A DNA stretch of 64,000 nt, from NCBI GenBank assembly GCA_034509735.1, contig JACGWO010000008.1, forward strand, positions 13,093,864-13,157,863. Reading direction: 5' to 3'. Both the position numbers and the translations under genes were made by a program. How positions within the stretch are numbered: position 1 is the first letter of the stretch; each line of letters begins with the position of its first letter. Below the pieces are notes generated by a model that was given only the letters and a program-made list of their open reading frames with translations, had not been told where the DNA came from and searched no databases. The DNA comes from Sesamum alatum. Taxonomy: Eukaryota > Streptophyta > Magnoliopsida > Lamiales > Pedaliaceae. Below are positions 44,674 through 57,823 of this stretch, one piece after another.

Positions 44674-45805
44674 GGGTTATTTTCATTTTAGTCTCTGTAT
44701 TTTTAATTGATTTTTAAAATGGTCAATTTTTTTAATTTTTTTTTCCAATTTCATCCTTCTAGTAGAATTTTGATCAATTTTACCTTTAATATAAGGGTAT
44801 TCTTGTACTTCTCTTTATATTTATAAAAAAAAGAAGAAAAATTTGTGGGTTGTAAATATTATGACATAATATATATTATGGTATTATCTTATACTAGTAG
44901 ATGTTGCACATTCAAATATGTGTGCATAATTATTTTTAAACTTAAAAAATTAATTTTTATTTTAATAAATATATATAAATTAGATAAATAAAACAATGCC
45001 AGAAGAATATATAAAAATTACGAGGAGTTACTGAAAAAATGAGAAAAAAAAGAATGTGGAAATTGATGAAATAGAAAATGAGAAGTTGAGTTGAGAGAGA
45101 GTAAAATGGAAATTAACAAAATAAACTAAAAAAATAAAAAAATTGATATAACAAAATAATTGAAGACACTAAAAAGGTGCTCTTCAATTATATAGATGTA
45201 TAGATATTTTTGGGGCTACTAGGTAGATCTGAATATACTGACATAGTGTATATTATGACATATCTTATATATTGTTTATCGTAGCTCCATTGATGTTGTT
45301 ATTGTTGGTTGAATTTGATGAAGCAATAATCAATGTATAAACAATAATTGGTTGAAAATAATACGTGATTGATAACTGATTTTTATATGAAATATTTAAA
45401 AAAAAAATGAGTTTATTTCTATTGAATACTTGCAAACCTCTTACTGCATTTTTCTTGCTTTTGTCAAATTTGATATGTGCACTTCATTTCTAATTGCACC
45501 ATGTATTATAAGGGAGTATGTTCGGCAAAAAGCCAAATTCCAACCATCTAATAGTGGCATTCAAATGGTCATAATTTTCTAACCGTCATCAAGGACTAAA
45601 TTAAAATTGAATTTGAAAACAGAGGGATGCTTTTGCAATTGTGTATATTTTACCAAAACTTTAGGGGGCATTTTTGACAAAAACCATTTTTTGACCGAAA
45701 AATTGATCAAAATTCTACTAGAAGGATGAAATTGAAAAATAGAAAAACAAATTGGACCATTTTAAAAATCAATTAAAAATACAGGGACTAAAATAAAAAT
45801 AACCC
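44674..45805. mobile_element. Nested element B: 1.13-kb fold-back element
   Basis: Ends gggttattttcattttagtc and inverted gggttatttttattttagtc. ATTTTTTAAA flanks both sides (44664-44673 and 45806-45815). Interior is AT-rich without a gene. Confidence 0.85.
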
Positions 45806-45863
45806 ATTTTTTAAAACTATTACTACCATTATTAGTAACATTATTGTCAATAGGCTGAGGCCA

Positions 45864-46898
45864 GGTAAAAATTATTTTAGTCCCTAATATTTGATTTCAG
45901 TTTTAAAATAGTCCTTATATTTTCATTTCACTTTATATTAGTCCCTCCAGAGGGTAATTTTCTCGTATTACCCCTATAAACTTTTGTTTTTTTACAGAAA
46001 ATTATTTTATTGCTTCACTTTTTATTTTTTTTGCAATTTGGTCTCTCGTACATAAATTTAAAAAATAATTTGTTTTAACTAGAAGAATTGGACAATATTC
46101 AGACGTATGTGGACATTTAATTTAAAATTTTAGAAATTAATTATTATTTTAAAAATATATATGTGAATTGGATAATTAAAAAAAGTAGAAGAAAGTTATG
46201 AAAAATTATTGAAAAAAAAGAACAAGCGAAGAAAAAAGAAATAGAATTTGAGATGAGAAGAAAGAAAAATACAAATTAATGAAATAATTTTAAAAATAAA
46301 CGGAAAAAATTGAAGACTAAAAAATGGTGATCTTCAATTATATAAAAATATAGATAATAATTTTTGATTAATGACATATCGACATAATTATCGTGAATTC
46401 ATTGAAGTTTTAGAATTTTCCAAATAAAAGAACACCTATACGGCTATACCCCATCTTCAATATTTTAGCTGACATATTAATTTTCTTATTTATGCTCTAA
46501 ATTAGTTTTTGTTTAAATATTTTTGCTCTATTTTTTTATCCAAACTTTTTCTCCAACTTATTATTTCAAATATTTTTTTTATTTGAAAAATTCAATAAGT
46601 TCATTTAATTCACAAGAATTATATTACTATATCATTAATGAAGGTATTATTTGAATAATTGGCCAACGATAAATTATTCCAATTAAAACAGTTATTTTTT
46701 CTAAGTTTGAAAATAGAAGGACCAAATCGTAATTAAAATTAAAAAGTGAATTGACAAATAATTTTATGTTAAAAAAAAAGAGTATCATAGGCGTAATATT
46801 GGAAAATCACTCATTGGAGAAACTGATTTGAAGTGAGTTGAAAAGACACGAACTATTTTAAATTAAAATAAAAGTCGTGAACTAAAATAAATTTTACC
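45864..46898. mobile_element. Nested element C: 1.03-kb fold-back element
   Basis: Ends ggtaaaaattattttagtcc and inverted ggtaaaatttattttagttc. Flanks ggctgaggcc and ggctcaggcc are a target duplication of 9-10 bp with one change. Interior AT-rich, no gene. Confidence 0.8.
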
Positions 46899-47183
46899 GG
46901 GCTCAGGCCGATTATGAGTAATATATATCCCCTTATCAAAATGTTTTCCTTCCTAAACGGTTTATATCTGACAATATTCTTGCGCACAAAATGCTCCATA
47001 TTATGAAATAAAAAAGCTAGCAGTTTTTTTAATGGCTTTGAAACTTGACTTGGAAAAAGTATATGACAAATAAGAATGGAAATATATTAAATATGTGCTA
47101 GAGAAATTTAATCTTCAACTCTTTTTATTAATTGGATATATATATACATGTGTTACTTTGGTTACATACTCTATTCGCATTAA

Positions 47184-47975
47184 GGGCATCTTTACTTGCA
47201 AGGTATAGATTAAGTATGGATTAACTAAAAGTTGATTAAAATTGTTAGAGCATATGAGATTATTTAGTTTTGTGTTTACTTTAACATTGAGTAGTAGGAT
47301 TATTGAATAATTCACCTTGACTTTCTTGTACCTGAATAGTGTTTTTTAGTGTGAAATTATTATTCTACCCTTCACAAAAGCATGACTTGACAAGTTGAGT
47401 GTTGTACAAAACTCAACCTGTCACCCACTTCTTCCCCATTCTTCACCATTCTTCACTAGAAAGTGTGAATCTTTCGGCTGTCGCTCCAGTCTCTACGTTG
47501 AGGCGGATTTCCGTCATTTGCTGTTGCCGCTGGTTTGTTGGGGATAACGATAAGACACTCATCGGCCGGGACCTTCTCCAAATTGGTTTTCAAAGGAAAA
47601 AGAACAAAACATGGAGAAGAACAATAAAGAGGGAGGACAACACAAATTTGGTCAAAAAATTCACTGCATGTGTTGTCAAATCAATCTTTAGGTAGTATTG
47701 TAAATAATTCTTCTTTGGGGGTCAAAATGGGAAAAAATTATGAAAAGTTGAGATCATACTTGGGTAAAGAATTATTGTCATGGCAGGTGGGGGAAAGTGA
47801 TAAATTATTATTTTTTTTTGGGGGGGGGGGGGGTGGGGGGCGCGGATTGAAATCATACAATTATAAAAAAAACATACCGGGCGTGCTGATTGTGTTCGGG
47901 CCAGCTCAAAAAAAAGTAAACATGAGATAAGAAAGGATTATTAATCAAGGCTAATCCTTGCAAGTAAAGATGCCC
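47184..47975. mobile_element. Nested element D: 792-bp Harbinger-like element
   Basis: Ends gggcatctttacttgcaagg and its exact inverse ccttgcaagtaaagatgccc. Flanks TAA and CAA fit a 3-bp PIF/Harbinger target duplication with one change. Interior has small frames (47399-47695, 47670-47930) without recognised motifs and a poly-T/poly-G run at about 47809-47838. Confidence 0.75.
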
Positions 47976-48256
47976 CAATGGTATACAATCATCTCCCTGG
48001 ACACCAACTAGAGGAATACGACAAGGTGATCCTCTCTCATCTTACTTATCTATTATGTGTTTAGAGCCTTTAATTCTGAAAATTTTAGTGATTGTAGTAC
48101 TAACAAATTAGATGCTTTGTCATGTCCGAGACGTGATGGGCCTAAAATACCTATCCTTTGTTATGTTGATGACTGCTTCCTTTTCTTAAAGATCAACCAT
48201 AAGTCCATTTCATATATCCACATTATAAAAAAGGCATATTAGATGCACTTAATATT

Positions 48257-49425
48257 GGCAAAATTGCACTTTTGGTCCCATAGGATAGGGCTATTCTCAC
48301 ATTTGGTCCCGCGCTTTTGGTCGTCGACACTTTTGGTCGTCGACACTTTTGGTCCCAAAGTCCTAATTTATTGACACTTATGGTCCCAAACTGTTAACTT
48401 TAACGGAAAACGGCACGTGATTGAACACGTGCCGTTAGTCAACACAAGTAAACGGTCTTCTGCCGTTAGCTGCTGCATTTGGGAGGAAAAAATTGGCGCC
48501 AAATGCACATTTTACTCCCTTTTTCCCTATTTATACCTATAAAAAGCCCAAAAAATCTTATTTTCTCCGTTGACAATAAAAAACTACCCCAACATTCATT
48601 TTTCTCTGTTTTAGCAGGTGAAAAAATATCACAAACCTCTTAAAATGCTAGAAATATTTTTAGTATATTTATTTAATTGAATAAAATAATTGACCAATTA
48701 ATTTACTAAGGAAAAATCTGCTAAAATAAGTACTATGTTGACAAAATGTGGCGGTCTAAAATGTCATTAACTATAATTATTTCCTCCTGTATTTTTCATT
48801 AATTAATTTTATTAACAATTCCTTATGCGCACACATTTACAACTAATTTTTCCAATTAATTTACTAAGGAAAAAACTGCTAAAATAAGTACTATGTTGAC
48901 AAAATGTGGCGGTCTAAAATGTTATTAACTATAATTATTTCCTCCTGTATTTTTCATTAATTAATTTTATTAACAATTCCTTATGCGCACACATTTACAA
49001 CTAATTTGTTTTATTAGTTCGGTCAATTATTTTTATTCACTTAAATAAATATACTAAAAAATTTTCTAGCTTTTTCAGAGGTTTGTGACATTTTTTCAGC
49101 TGCTAAAACTGAGAAAAAATGAATGGTGGGGTAGTTTTTTGTTGTCAAAGGAGAAAATAAGATTTTTTGGACTTTTTTATGGGTATAAATAGGAAAAAAG
49201 GGAGTAAAATGTGTATTTGGCGCCAATTTTTTCCTCCTAAATGCAGCAGCTAACGGCAGAAGACCATTTACTTGCATTGACTAACGGCATGTGTTCAATC
49301 ACGTGCCGTTTTCCATTAAAATTAACAGCTTGGGACCATAAGTGTCAAAAAATTAGGACTTTGAGACCAAAAGTGTCGACGACCAAAAGCGCGGGACCAA
49401 ATATGAGAATAGCCCTATCCTATAA
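48257..49425. mobile_element. Nested element E: 1.17-kb fold-back element with odd flanks
   Basis: Long arms share aggatagggctattctca and gtcgtcgacac / gtgtcgacgac. The left end begins ggcaaaattgcacttttggt, but the right arm stops about 23 bases short. The flanking duplication is 21 bp (48236-48256 and 49426-49446), longer than for its neighbours. Inside is a 158-bp tandem duplication. Confidence 0.75.
48694..49009. repeat. 158-bp tandem duplication within element E
   Basis: The unit starting ccaattaatttactaaggaa at 48694 repeats at 48852 with only a few differences, including through ttccttatgcgcacacattt. Confidence 0.85.
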
Positions 49426-49722
49426 ATATTAGATGCACTTAATATTTCATATGGTTCTAATAATGATAAATACCTCGAATTGCCTTATATAATGGGGCGG
49501 ATGAAAAAAGAGGATTTTTATTCAATTATTCATAAAGTTTTTTTTTTTTGAACATAAATTATTCATAAAGTTGAGTCTCATCTTAATATTTGGTATAATA
49601 AAACGTTGTCCTATGCAGGTCGCAACGCTTTAATTCACTCGGATCATAGCTCTATTCCTGCATATTACATGAATGTTTTCATAATTCCTTTTTTTATTAC
49701 TGATTGTCTCACTAGCTAGATG

Positions 49723-50049
49723 GGGTAAATATTTTTTTGGTTTCGTAAAATTAAAGTATTATTTATTTTGGTATCATAACTTAGGTAGGTGGTTGTTTTA
49801 GTCCTACAAAGCATGTTTTTCAGTTTTTTTTTTTTTTGTCGCAATGTCAATTTTTTTGTTCTTAAAATGTCATGTCCTATGGGACCAAAAAAACTGAAAT
49901 TCAGACTAAAAAAATTAAAAACCGTGACATTTTGGGACCAAAAAAACTGAAAAACGTATTTTATGAGACTAAAACAACCACCTACCTAAATTGTGGTACC
50001 AAAATAAATAATGCCCTAATTTTACGGGACCAAAAAAGTATTTTTGCCC
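49723..50049. mobile_element. Nested element F: 327-bp fold-back MITE
   Basis: Ends gggtaaatatttttttggt and inverted gggcaaaaatacttttttgg. The flanks tagctagat and tcgctagag are a plausible diverged 9-bp duplication. Arms share accacctacct and its inverse. Confidence 0.75.
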
Positions 50050-50180
50050 TCGCTAGAGTAAGAAGAAGTTTCGGTGGAATTCTAACAGAACTGATCGTAA
50101 ATTGAGTTTAATTCCATGGAATATAATCTATAATCAGAAGAAGGTTGGTGGACTTGGCCTGCGTGAGTTGAGAAGTCTTA

Positions 50181-50768
50181 GAGGGTGTTTGGCTAAGTTT
50201 TTTTAAAACATCTTATAAGGTCCTATATTTTATAAGATGTTTTAGGAGCTTATAAGATGTTGGATCTTATTTTGAAAATAAGTTTTTGAAGTGTTTGGAT
50301 AAAATAAGATGTTAAAGCTTATAAGATGTTTTCATATCATATAAGATGTTAGGGTGTTTGGCATAATAAGGTTTTTTTATTGGTAAAATGACCAAAACGG
50401 ACATAATACTATTAGAATCAAATAAATTGTTATTTTTGTTGACATATTTTGTATTTGAATATTTTTAAAATACTCTCATAAATAGTATACATTTGTTTAA
50501 CTCTAAATAAAAATTAATAGATTTTTTTTCAAAAACAAAAAATTGAAAAATTATTATCTTTAAATTTTTGCATCGAAATAATATTAACATTCATGCTAGT
50601 CGAATATTAACATAAATATATATTTTTTTGTTAATTTCAATGACTACTTTTAACCATATATAACATATAATATCCGTAGCAATTTTTTTATAATTATAAT
50701 AATTAAAAATTAATATTAATTACATAATTAATGTTATAATTATATAAATATGAAAAAAGAGATGATAT

Positions 50769-50810
<42 letters not shown>

Positions 50811-51155
50811 AAGAAAAGAGGAGAAGGGGGAGGGAGGTAGCATGTAGAGAGAGAGAATTTTTTAGTTGTTAAAAATATGTTTGTTATGTTAAGGGTAAAA
50901 TTGAAATTTAGCAAATCAATAAGGTTATTTTTGTCTTATCAATTATTAATTGCATAGAGCTTATAAGATCTTATAAAAAAAAGTTAGGAAAGTTTAACTT
51001 TTTTGAAAAGATCTTATAAGATCCAAAACATCTTATTTTGAGATCTTATAAGCTCTTTCAAGAAAAATTTGTCAAACGATTTTTTAGAGCTTATAAGCTC
51101 TCAAACATCTTATAAGATGTTTTGGGGAGCTTATGAGCTTAGCCAAACACCCTCT
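50181..51155. mobile_element. Nested element G: 975-bp Tourist/Harbinger-like element
   Basis: Ends gagggtgtttggctaagttt and inverted gagggtgtttggctaagctc. TTA on both sides. The interior repeats cttataagatgt in both senses and includes a (TA)n(GA)n microsatellite at 50767-50812. No transposase gene. Confidence 0.85.
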
Positions 51156-51158
51156 TAG

Positions 51159-52044
51159 GGAGTGTTTGCGAGAGCTTCTGCTTTTAAAAAAGTGATTTTC
51201 GTAGAAAAAGTTGGAAGTTGTAGCAGAATCAAAAGTGGGTAGTGTTTGTAAAAAAAAGTGAAAAGCAGATAAAAGCTAAATTGGTAGTGTTTGGGAGAAA
51301 AGCACTTTTAAAACACGTTTAATTGATTAAAGACCATGTTGTCCCCATGTATTAAACAGATGCTATTTTGCCTTAATATTTGCACTTATCTCTTGATTAT
51401 TAATTATTTTTTCTCAAAAATAATAATTTTTATTTCAATTAGTATATCTCATATTTAATTTTTTAAAAATTATTATAATTTATATTATTAAAATATTCAA
51501 TATTAATAGAAAAACTGGATGTTTAGTTCAATAATTTTCCTATTATGTAATATAATTGTTCATTCATGCACAATATATAAACTTACAATATTGACAAAAT
51601 AAATTATTCTTTTTAATTAATCCTAGCAATTTAATTTTTTTTTCTATGATTTAGGAATAATATCTTATAATATAGAAAATAAAATAGTAAAATTTTAAAA
51701 TATTAAACATGTGAAATTATAAATTTTGTTAGTGATAAATTATTCAAATAATTTAAAATTTCTAACATCAACTTTAGATGAGCAATTTTGAAAATACATT
51801 AAAAATGATAAAATCGAATTGAATTTATTATAATGAGGGTAAAGTAGTCTAAAAACAAGTTGAATTTATTTACAAAAAAGCCAAAGCTGCTAGAAGCACC
51901 CCCCAAGGTGCTTCCAGCTTTTGGCTTAAAAGTGCTTTTCGTAGCAGTTTTAGAAGCAGAAGTTGGCATCCCAAACACTTTAAAAGTGCTTTTCAGCATC
52001 CATAAGCTGAAAAGCGCTTTTCCAAAGCGCGCGCAAACACTCCC
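51159..52044. mobile_element. Nested element H: 886-bp Tourist/Harbinger-like element abutting G
   Basis: Ends gggagtgtttgcg and its exact inverse cgcaaacactccc, with TTA on both sides (51156-51158 and 52045-52047). It shares one TTA with element G. Subterminal parts repeat aaaagtgcttttc motifs. No transposase gene. Confidence 0.85.
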
Positions 52045-52250
52045 TTAATATTACAATCACAAGATCCTCCAAATACCTTCTTTCTCTTCTGCGCAGGAAG
52101 GATCCAGCTCCAACAACGCACGTCTCTTTGTTCAGGAACTGCTAGGCAATGTTAACTGAATTCTAATAGCTAAGGCCTGTTTTTGCTATTGAGAGTGCAA
52201 TCGCGCAACTGATCTTTTGGCAAGGACGACAGCCGCTGCTGCTGTGAAAT

Positions 52251-55200
52251 GGTTCAAAGTATCGGCCTATATTCGGTGATATCGGTCGTATCCGGATCGG
52301 CTGGCGTCGATCCGAGATAAATGGACAATACTTCTTATTTTTCAAAAATGCTTCGTATCACCGATAATATCAATATTATCGACGATACAATGATAATATC
52401 GTTCATATCCGATTATTACGCTGATGCTACAGTGATGGTTTAGCGGTGATGGTGGTGCTGCATACACTTGAAGAAGAAGGCTGAAAAAAAAGGTGACACG
52501 GGAAAAGTGATGTGTTTGTGCATTAGAGGACAAATTCTGGAAAGCAAGTCTGTGTGAAGCATGGGTTCTGACAAGATTCACAAATGAAAATGCAGAAATG
52601 AGATAAAAAGATTTTGAAAATGAAGAAATGTGGGTCTTGCTCTGAAGAAAAGAAGAAAAATTATGTCCACTTTACAGCACATTCGCAGAGCATTGTGCTA
52701 CCCGTGACTGTTTTCAGGTTTATAAATGCAAGGCCTATTCTTTATCTTTCTCCATATTTTCCCCCACAGAAGAATTCCTGCCATTGCTTGACATTTTAGC
52801 AAACAAAGTAAAAGTTATTAGGCGATTAAGGGAGTTACTCACCACCAAGATATCGAAAGGCACCTTTCTCGTCAAGGTATGCTTGTTGTTTTATTGTCAT
52901 TGCTTTTAGTAGTTAAGAGTTTTGCAAGTTTTAGTGGTTAAATATATCAAATTATTCATTAAATATTTTATCAAGTTTTAGTTTAATTTAAATTATTACT
53001 AACAATATTTTTATTAATATCGTATGCAGTTAATGGCTGCATAATTGGATAACGGTTGGGAGCATGCCACTCCTGTTGGAGGAGATCGGAAGAAATGTAA
53101 ATATAACTATTGTGAAAAAGTTGTATATGGTGGGATTACCCGTCTTAAATAATACATTGCATATGTCTTTGGAAATGTAGAAGCATGTTCAACAGTTCCA
53201 TCGGAGATTAGAAAGATGGTATGGAAGCTCTTGGATGATGGGATGAAAGAAAGGGTCGCCTCCCTACGAAGAAAGAAGCAATAATTAATGTTGTAAGGGA
53301 AGATAGTTTGTGCGGTGATGTGCCAATCATTCCTGCTAACAACAGTGATGAGGATGATGATGACATAGATGAGCATGGAATGTCGGCATTGGAGCGAAAG
53401 CAATTGAAGCAAGCTATGACAGAAAGTCGTTACACGGAATACGTAGAAGAGGAGACCCCAATGACTTTTAGTAGAGGTGAATATATCAACAACTGGGATA
53501 AATATTTCATTTACAAAACAACCATAAAATTTATTTTATTAATTGCTCTTAATTTAAGATTATTTTAAACTTGCAGGGTTCTTTGGAGGATCTTCGAAGG
53601 GTCAACTTCTGGATCAAAACGTGGAATTTCACAAAGTTTTGGAGCAAAATCAGGTGTTGAGATGCCTTCCACTGGCTTTAACCCACGCATGTTTATGTCA
53701 AGTAAGAAAATTGTAAAAGACATGCTATCTAAAGAAGGAAAGAAGAAAGTAGGTAAAGCAGTTTCAAAGTTCTTTATTTTCAATGCTTTACCATTTAATG
53801 CGGCAGATAGTGGCCCTTACATGCAATCTATGATTGATACCACCGCGGAGGTGGGATCTGGAATTAAGGGACCATCTTGTTATCAAATTGGCAATATTTA
53901 TTTGAATGAGGAGATCGAAGAACTTGAAAAGTACATTAGCACTCTCAAAATTAAATGGCCGATGTTTGGGTGCACAATTATGTGCGATGGTTGGAGTAGT
54001 AGAACACGACATCCGATCATCAATTTCATGATTTATTGTGATCGAAACATGATTTTATGATTCATCTGTGGATTGCACAAATTAAGAGAAAAATGCAAAT
54101 TTTGTTTTTGGTCTTATGGATCAAGTAGTTGAAGAGATTGGAGAACAAAATGTTGTCCAGGTTGTCACATATAATGAGATCTCTTTTAGAGCTACAGGAG
54201 AGATGTTGATGCAGAAAAGAAAACATCTATTTTGGTCCCCATGTGCGGCACATTGTATCAATTTGATGCTGAAGGACATTGGAAAGATGAAATCAATAAA
54301 AGCGACCATAGATGAAGCTAAGAGAATTACAAGCTTCATATATAATAGCGATAAGGTTGTGAATCTGATGAAGATTTATACCAAGGATAGAGAATTATTA
54401 AGACCCAAAATCACTAGATTTGCGACTGAATATATTGCCCTTGAGAGTCTCTTTCGTCATCAGATGGAATTAAGACAATTATGTACATGTGATTGGTGGA
54501 GGACTTTCAACAACACCATAAAAAGGAGAAATGAGACCACCTAGGTGTATGAGATAATATTAACAGAGAGATTTTGGATGAAAACAAGAGAATGTTGTGC
54601 AATTATGGAGCCTTTAGTGAGAGTGTTGAAGGTCGTGGACCAGGATAAAAAGCCCACTTTGTGTATCATATATGAAGCAATGGATAGAGCAAAAATGACA
54701 ATTAAAGCAAGTGATAGAAGATGGGAGAAATACTGGGAGATTATTGATGACAAATGGTATCTGCAACTACACAGGCATTTGCATGCAACAGGTAAAACAT
54801 CTAAGTATCGTTTATTATTTTTCTTATATGAGTAAAATATTATTTTAAATTTATCTTTTTCCTATCTTTTAGGTTATTTCGTCAACCCAGTTCTGCAATA
54901 CTCAAACACTTGTGTGTTTGACAAGGCGGAGGTTAGCCGAGGAGTCAAAGGAGTGATTAAAAGACTGGAGCCAAACTTAATTGTTCAAGCTAATGCAATG
55001 AACGAGATATAAAGTTTTATATATTTTTAACTTTCTTGAAAATGAATTTTCTCAAATATGCATACTTCTATTAATTGTAGATAAGGACATTTGTTGATAA
55101 ATTGGAAGAATTTGGAACTCCACATGCAAGACAAGCAGTATCTACGTGTCTTCCATGTATTAATGATTCTAAGTACTTATGTATGTACAATGCATAATAT

Positions 55201-56827
55201 TCACGTGACATCTAAATATAAATTTTATTTTATCTCAATGGTGGTATAATTATGGTGATGAAGCACCCAACCTTCGGAAGATAGCAGTTAAGGTGTTGAG
55301 TTAAACATGTGCATCATCTGGGTGTGAAACTAATTGGAGTACTTGGTCATTGATTCATACTAAACTGCGTAACCGCTTGGCAACCCAAAAGTTGCATAAG
55401 TTGGTGTATGCCCATTATAATATGCTAGTCAGAAATTTGATTTATCAAAAGGAAGATAATGACTATTATAGTCCAATTGATCTTAATCATATATTTGATG
55501 ACAAAGATATCTTGGACGAGTGAACACGGAAAAACGAAGAGCCGTTGCTACCCCAAGATGATTTAGAGTGGTTAGATGAAGACAACCAACATAATGAAAA
55601 AGGGCTGAGGGATAATGTACCAAATGATGAGGATGATGATGCCACGCTTTGTCTCGTTGGTATATTCAAAGGTCATCAAAAGGGAAAGGTAAATATGTTT
55701 CATCGCAGGAAAAGGCTAAACAAGTCACATTTAATGACAAAACTGGGCAAGTTTCCTCCTCAAGAAAGGATAAAAATATTTTACTCGGCCCAACAATCAG
55801 GATGATAATGATGACGATGGCGATGACAATAGCGATGAGATGATAATGATGATGACGATGACGATGACAATGATGGAGATGGAAATGGGCACAAAAATAC
55901 CCAACAAAGTCATGGCATGACAGGGCTGAAGGAGATGAAAATTATTATGCAACTCAAGACATAGACCAGGTATCACCCCGGAATTGAGAATCAATATTGG
56001 TTCCTATCCAATTTGACGGATTTCCAATATGATGATTCCAATCGCAAAGATATGGTAGAAGGCAGCCTGACCTCCAGTACTCTATGCAGAATATGGAAAT
56101 TGATGACTACAGACCACACCAGCTGCAAGGACATCAAGGGTCATCAACAAGTACCCATAGTGGGAGATCTCAGGCTAGAAGAAGAAGTTGTGGAAGCACT
56201 ATAGATAGCCTCGGTGAGAGTAATCGACATTTAGTTATAGAATCCTCTCATATTAGTGGTACTAGTACATACAATCAAGGTTTCGGCTATCACAACCAGA
56301 ACATGGAGCATGTAATGTCACCACAACCACTTCTTCAAGTGCCTTACACTCTACCGTATCAAGGTGTATTTCCACAAAGCCTTTATGTAATACCAACTCA
56401 ACTAGTGATGTACTTTCCATATGGAATACCTTCTCACCTGGCAGGTGTTACCAATGTTGGTTCTTACACCACGCCTTTCGGTCATAATTAACCACCTACT
56501 TCACATGATTATTGTAGGAGGAGTGATGATGATGATGACGCCGAACACTTTGAGCCCCGCCCGCGATCCACTTTTTTTTTATCATGTCTGTATATTTAAG
56601 CATTTTTGTAATTTATCGATACTTTATATTATAAAACTTTTGATTTGTAATATTATATAGTAATTTGTGGTGATTGATTTTTTTTATAATTTTACTAATA
56701 TTTTTTTGGAATTTTTTAAGCATTATATAACATATTTTCTTAGTATCACCCGATAACATCCCAATACGCCGGGACCGATGTGGAACAATACTCACCGATT
56801 TTATCCTCGATACCGCGACTTTGAACC
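52251..56827 (+). mobile_element. Degenerate autonomous hAT transposon inside the LINE
   Basis: The left end ggttcaaagtatcggcc and the inverted right end ggttcaaagtcgcggtatcg share ten terminal bases, with further atcggt repeats inside both ends. Between them lies a complete but broken hAT transposase gene. LINE sequence resumes on the right with PAFVEDVLNFEYQ and a 3' tail. The 8-bp target duplication expected for hAT elements is not clear. Confidence 0.75.
53033..55521 (+). pseudogene. hAT transposase (BED, DUF659 and dimerisation domains), broken
   Basis: In order: a BED-type zinc finger (GWEHATPVGGDRKKCKYNYC, then GGITRLK, about 53055-53147); a DUF659-type RNase-H-like part (GPSCYQIGNIYLNEEIEELE and TIMCDGWSSRTRHPIINFM, about 53870-54050; then HLFWSPCAAHCINLMLKDIG near 54215-54275); and the C-terminal hAT dimerisation block (NYGDEAPNLRKIAVKVLS, then CETNWSTWSLIHTKLRNRL, about 55250-55380). 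In-frame stops interrupt the BED region, the middle (near 54542) and the dimerisation block (after VLS), and introns or frame changes separate the rest. It cannot encode a working enzyme. An acidic and Ser/Tyr-rich tail (55545-56490) follows as in large plant members. Confidence 0.85.
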
Positions 56828-56995
56828 ATGGTTGTGATAGGGCCTTCACAAATACTTTAGATTGTGCCTGCTTTTGTTGAAGATGTGCTTAACTTTGAAT
56901 ATCAAATAGCTCTGTCAGGCGTACTGCTATTCCTTGTGTAATTTCCTTTGATCTAGTTTAATATATATAAATTAATTTTCTATTCAAAAAAATAT

Positions 56996-57823
56996 TGGCA
57001 TCTGTTTCCTACAGTCCCTGTTGGCTATTAAAACGCGAGTGAAAATACTGTTGTACCTATACGATTAAAAAATTAGGAAAATTTACAATACATCTCTTGC
57101 TAAATAGTCAATATGCATAAATCATCAGAATTAATGGATTAATCATAAAAGAACTTGTTTGGATAATTTTGAACTCAATGAATTTTATACAAACACCACC
57201 ACCATGACCACGACGCAGCTCCCACCTACTCGATTTCCAATCTTCCGTACTCTCATATATTTATAGGGCAAAATGCAAGCACCCCATGTGTTATTCATAT
57301 ATATCAATTTACCTACCTTTGTAAAATAAATAAGCAATTTACCCCTTGTGTTATTATGCATAAAGCCACAAAAAAAAAAAAAAAAAGAAAACCCTCCGCC
57401 CCATGGTGTAGTGCATACGCGGGTTGATGCAGATGGTTCTCAGATTTTAGACGGTATTAAGATAATTTTACCCTTAGACCATCTTTTAGAAGGCCTCAAA
57501 GCAAGTTAGCCCCCTTTGTTGTGTTAAATGTGCCATTACCCCCTATTTCATGCCCAATTTGTGCTCTCAATAAAAATGGCTTGAGGTTTCATTTTATCTT
57601 TTTGTTGGAAACATTGTTGTTGGGATAGTATTAAAAAATTCAAACGGTTAAAACCAGTTTCGTTGAAACAGAAAGATCACAATCAATGAAATAGTAGAGC
57701 AATTATATTGAATGGAATAAAACAATAAATTTAACTTAATGAGTTGTATAGTAACAACTCATATATATTAACTGGATATCTATTTTAGTCGATTACACTT
57801 TCACTAGTCAGCTCATCATCCTC
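56996..57823. other. Intergenic, with a fold-back arm at 57265-57560
   Basis: Phrases gggcaaaatgcaagcacccc and caatttaccccttgtg resemble one arm of the 37.2-kb element family. The opposite arm was not found. Otherwise no gene. Confidence 0.4.

Larger units (their letters stand above)
43801..56995 (+). mobile_element. One LINE split into nine pieces by nested insertions
   Basis: LINE sequence can be followed through 43850-44070 (endonuclease end, LIGDFNNLSHPPEELGG), 44421-44673 (WIQFGGLNTRYFRAFASHRR), 45806-45863 (NIIVNRLRP), 46899-47183 (RT segment with KLDLEKVYDK), 47976-48256 (TRGIRQGDPLSSYLF and YVDDCFLF), 49447-49722 (YLELPYIMGRMKKEDFYSII), 50050-50180 (KVGGLGLRELRSL), 52045-52250, and 56828-56995 ending in a short A-rich tail. 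Each piece takes up where the last stopped, except for a deletion of RT-upstream sequence between the second and third. The catalytic motif reads VDD rather than the usual ADD, and stops are present, so the copy is dead. Confidence 0.85.

Noticed and set aside
53107..54753. Minus-strand ORFs across the hAT gene
   Set aside because: They are shadows of the plus-strand transposase, which alone shows hAT motifs in order.
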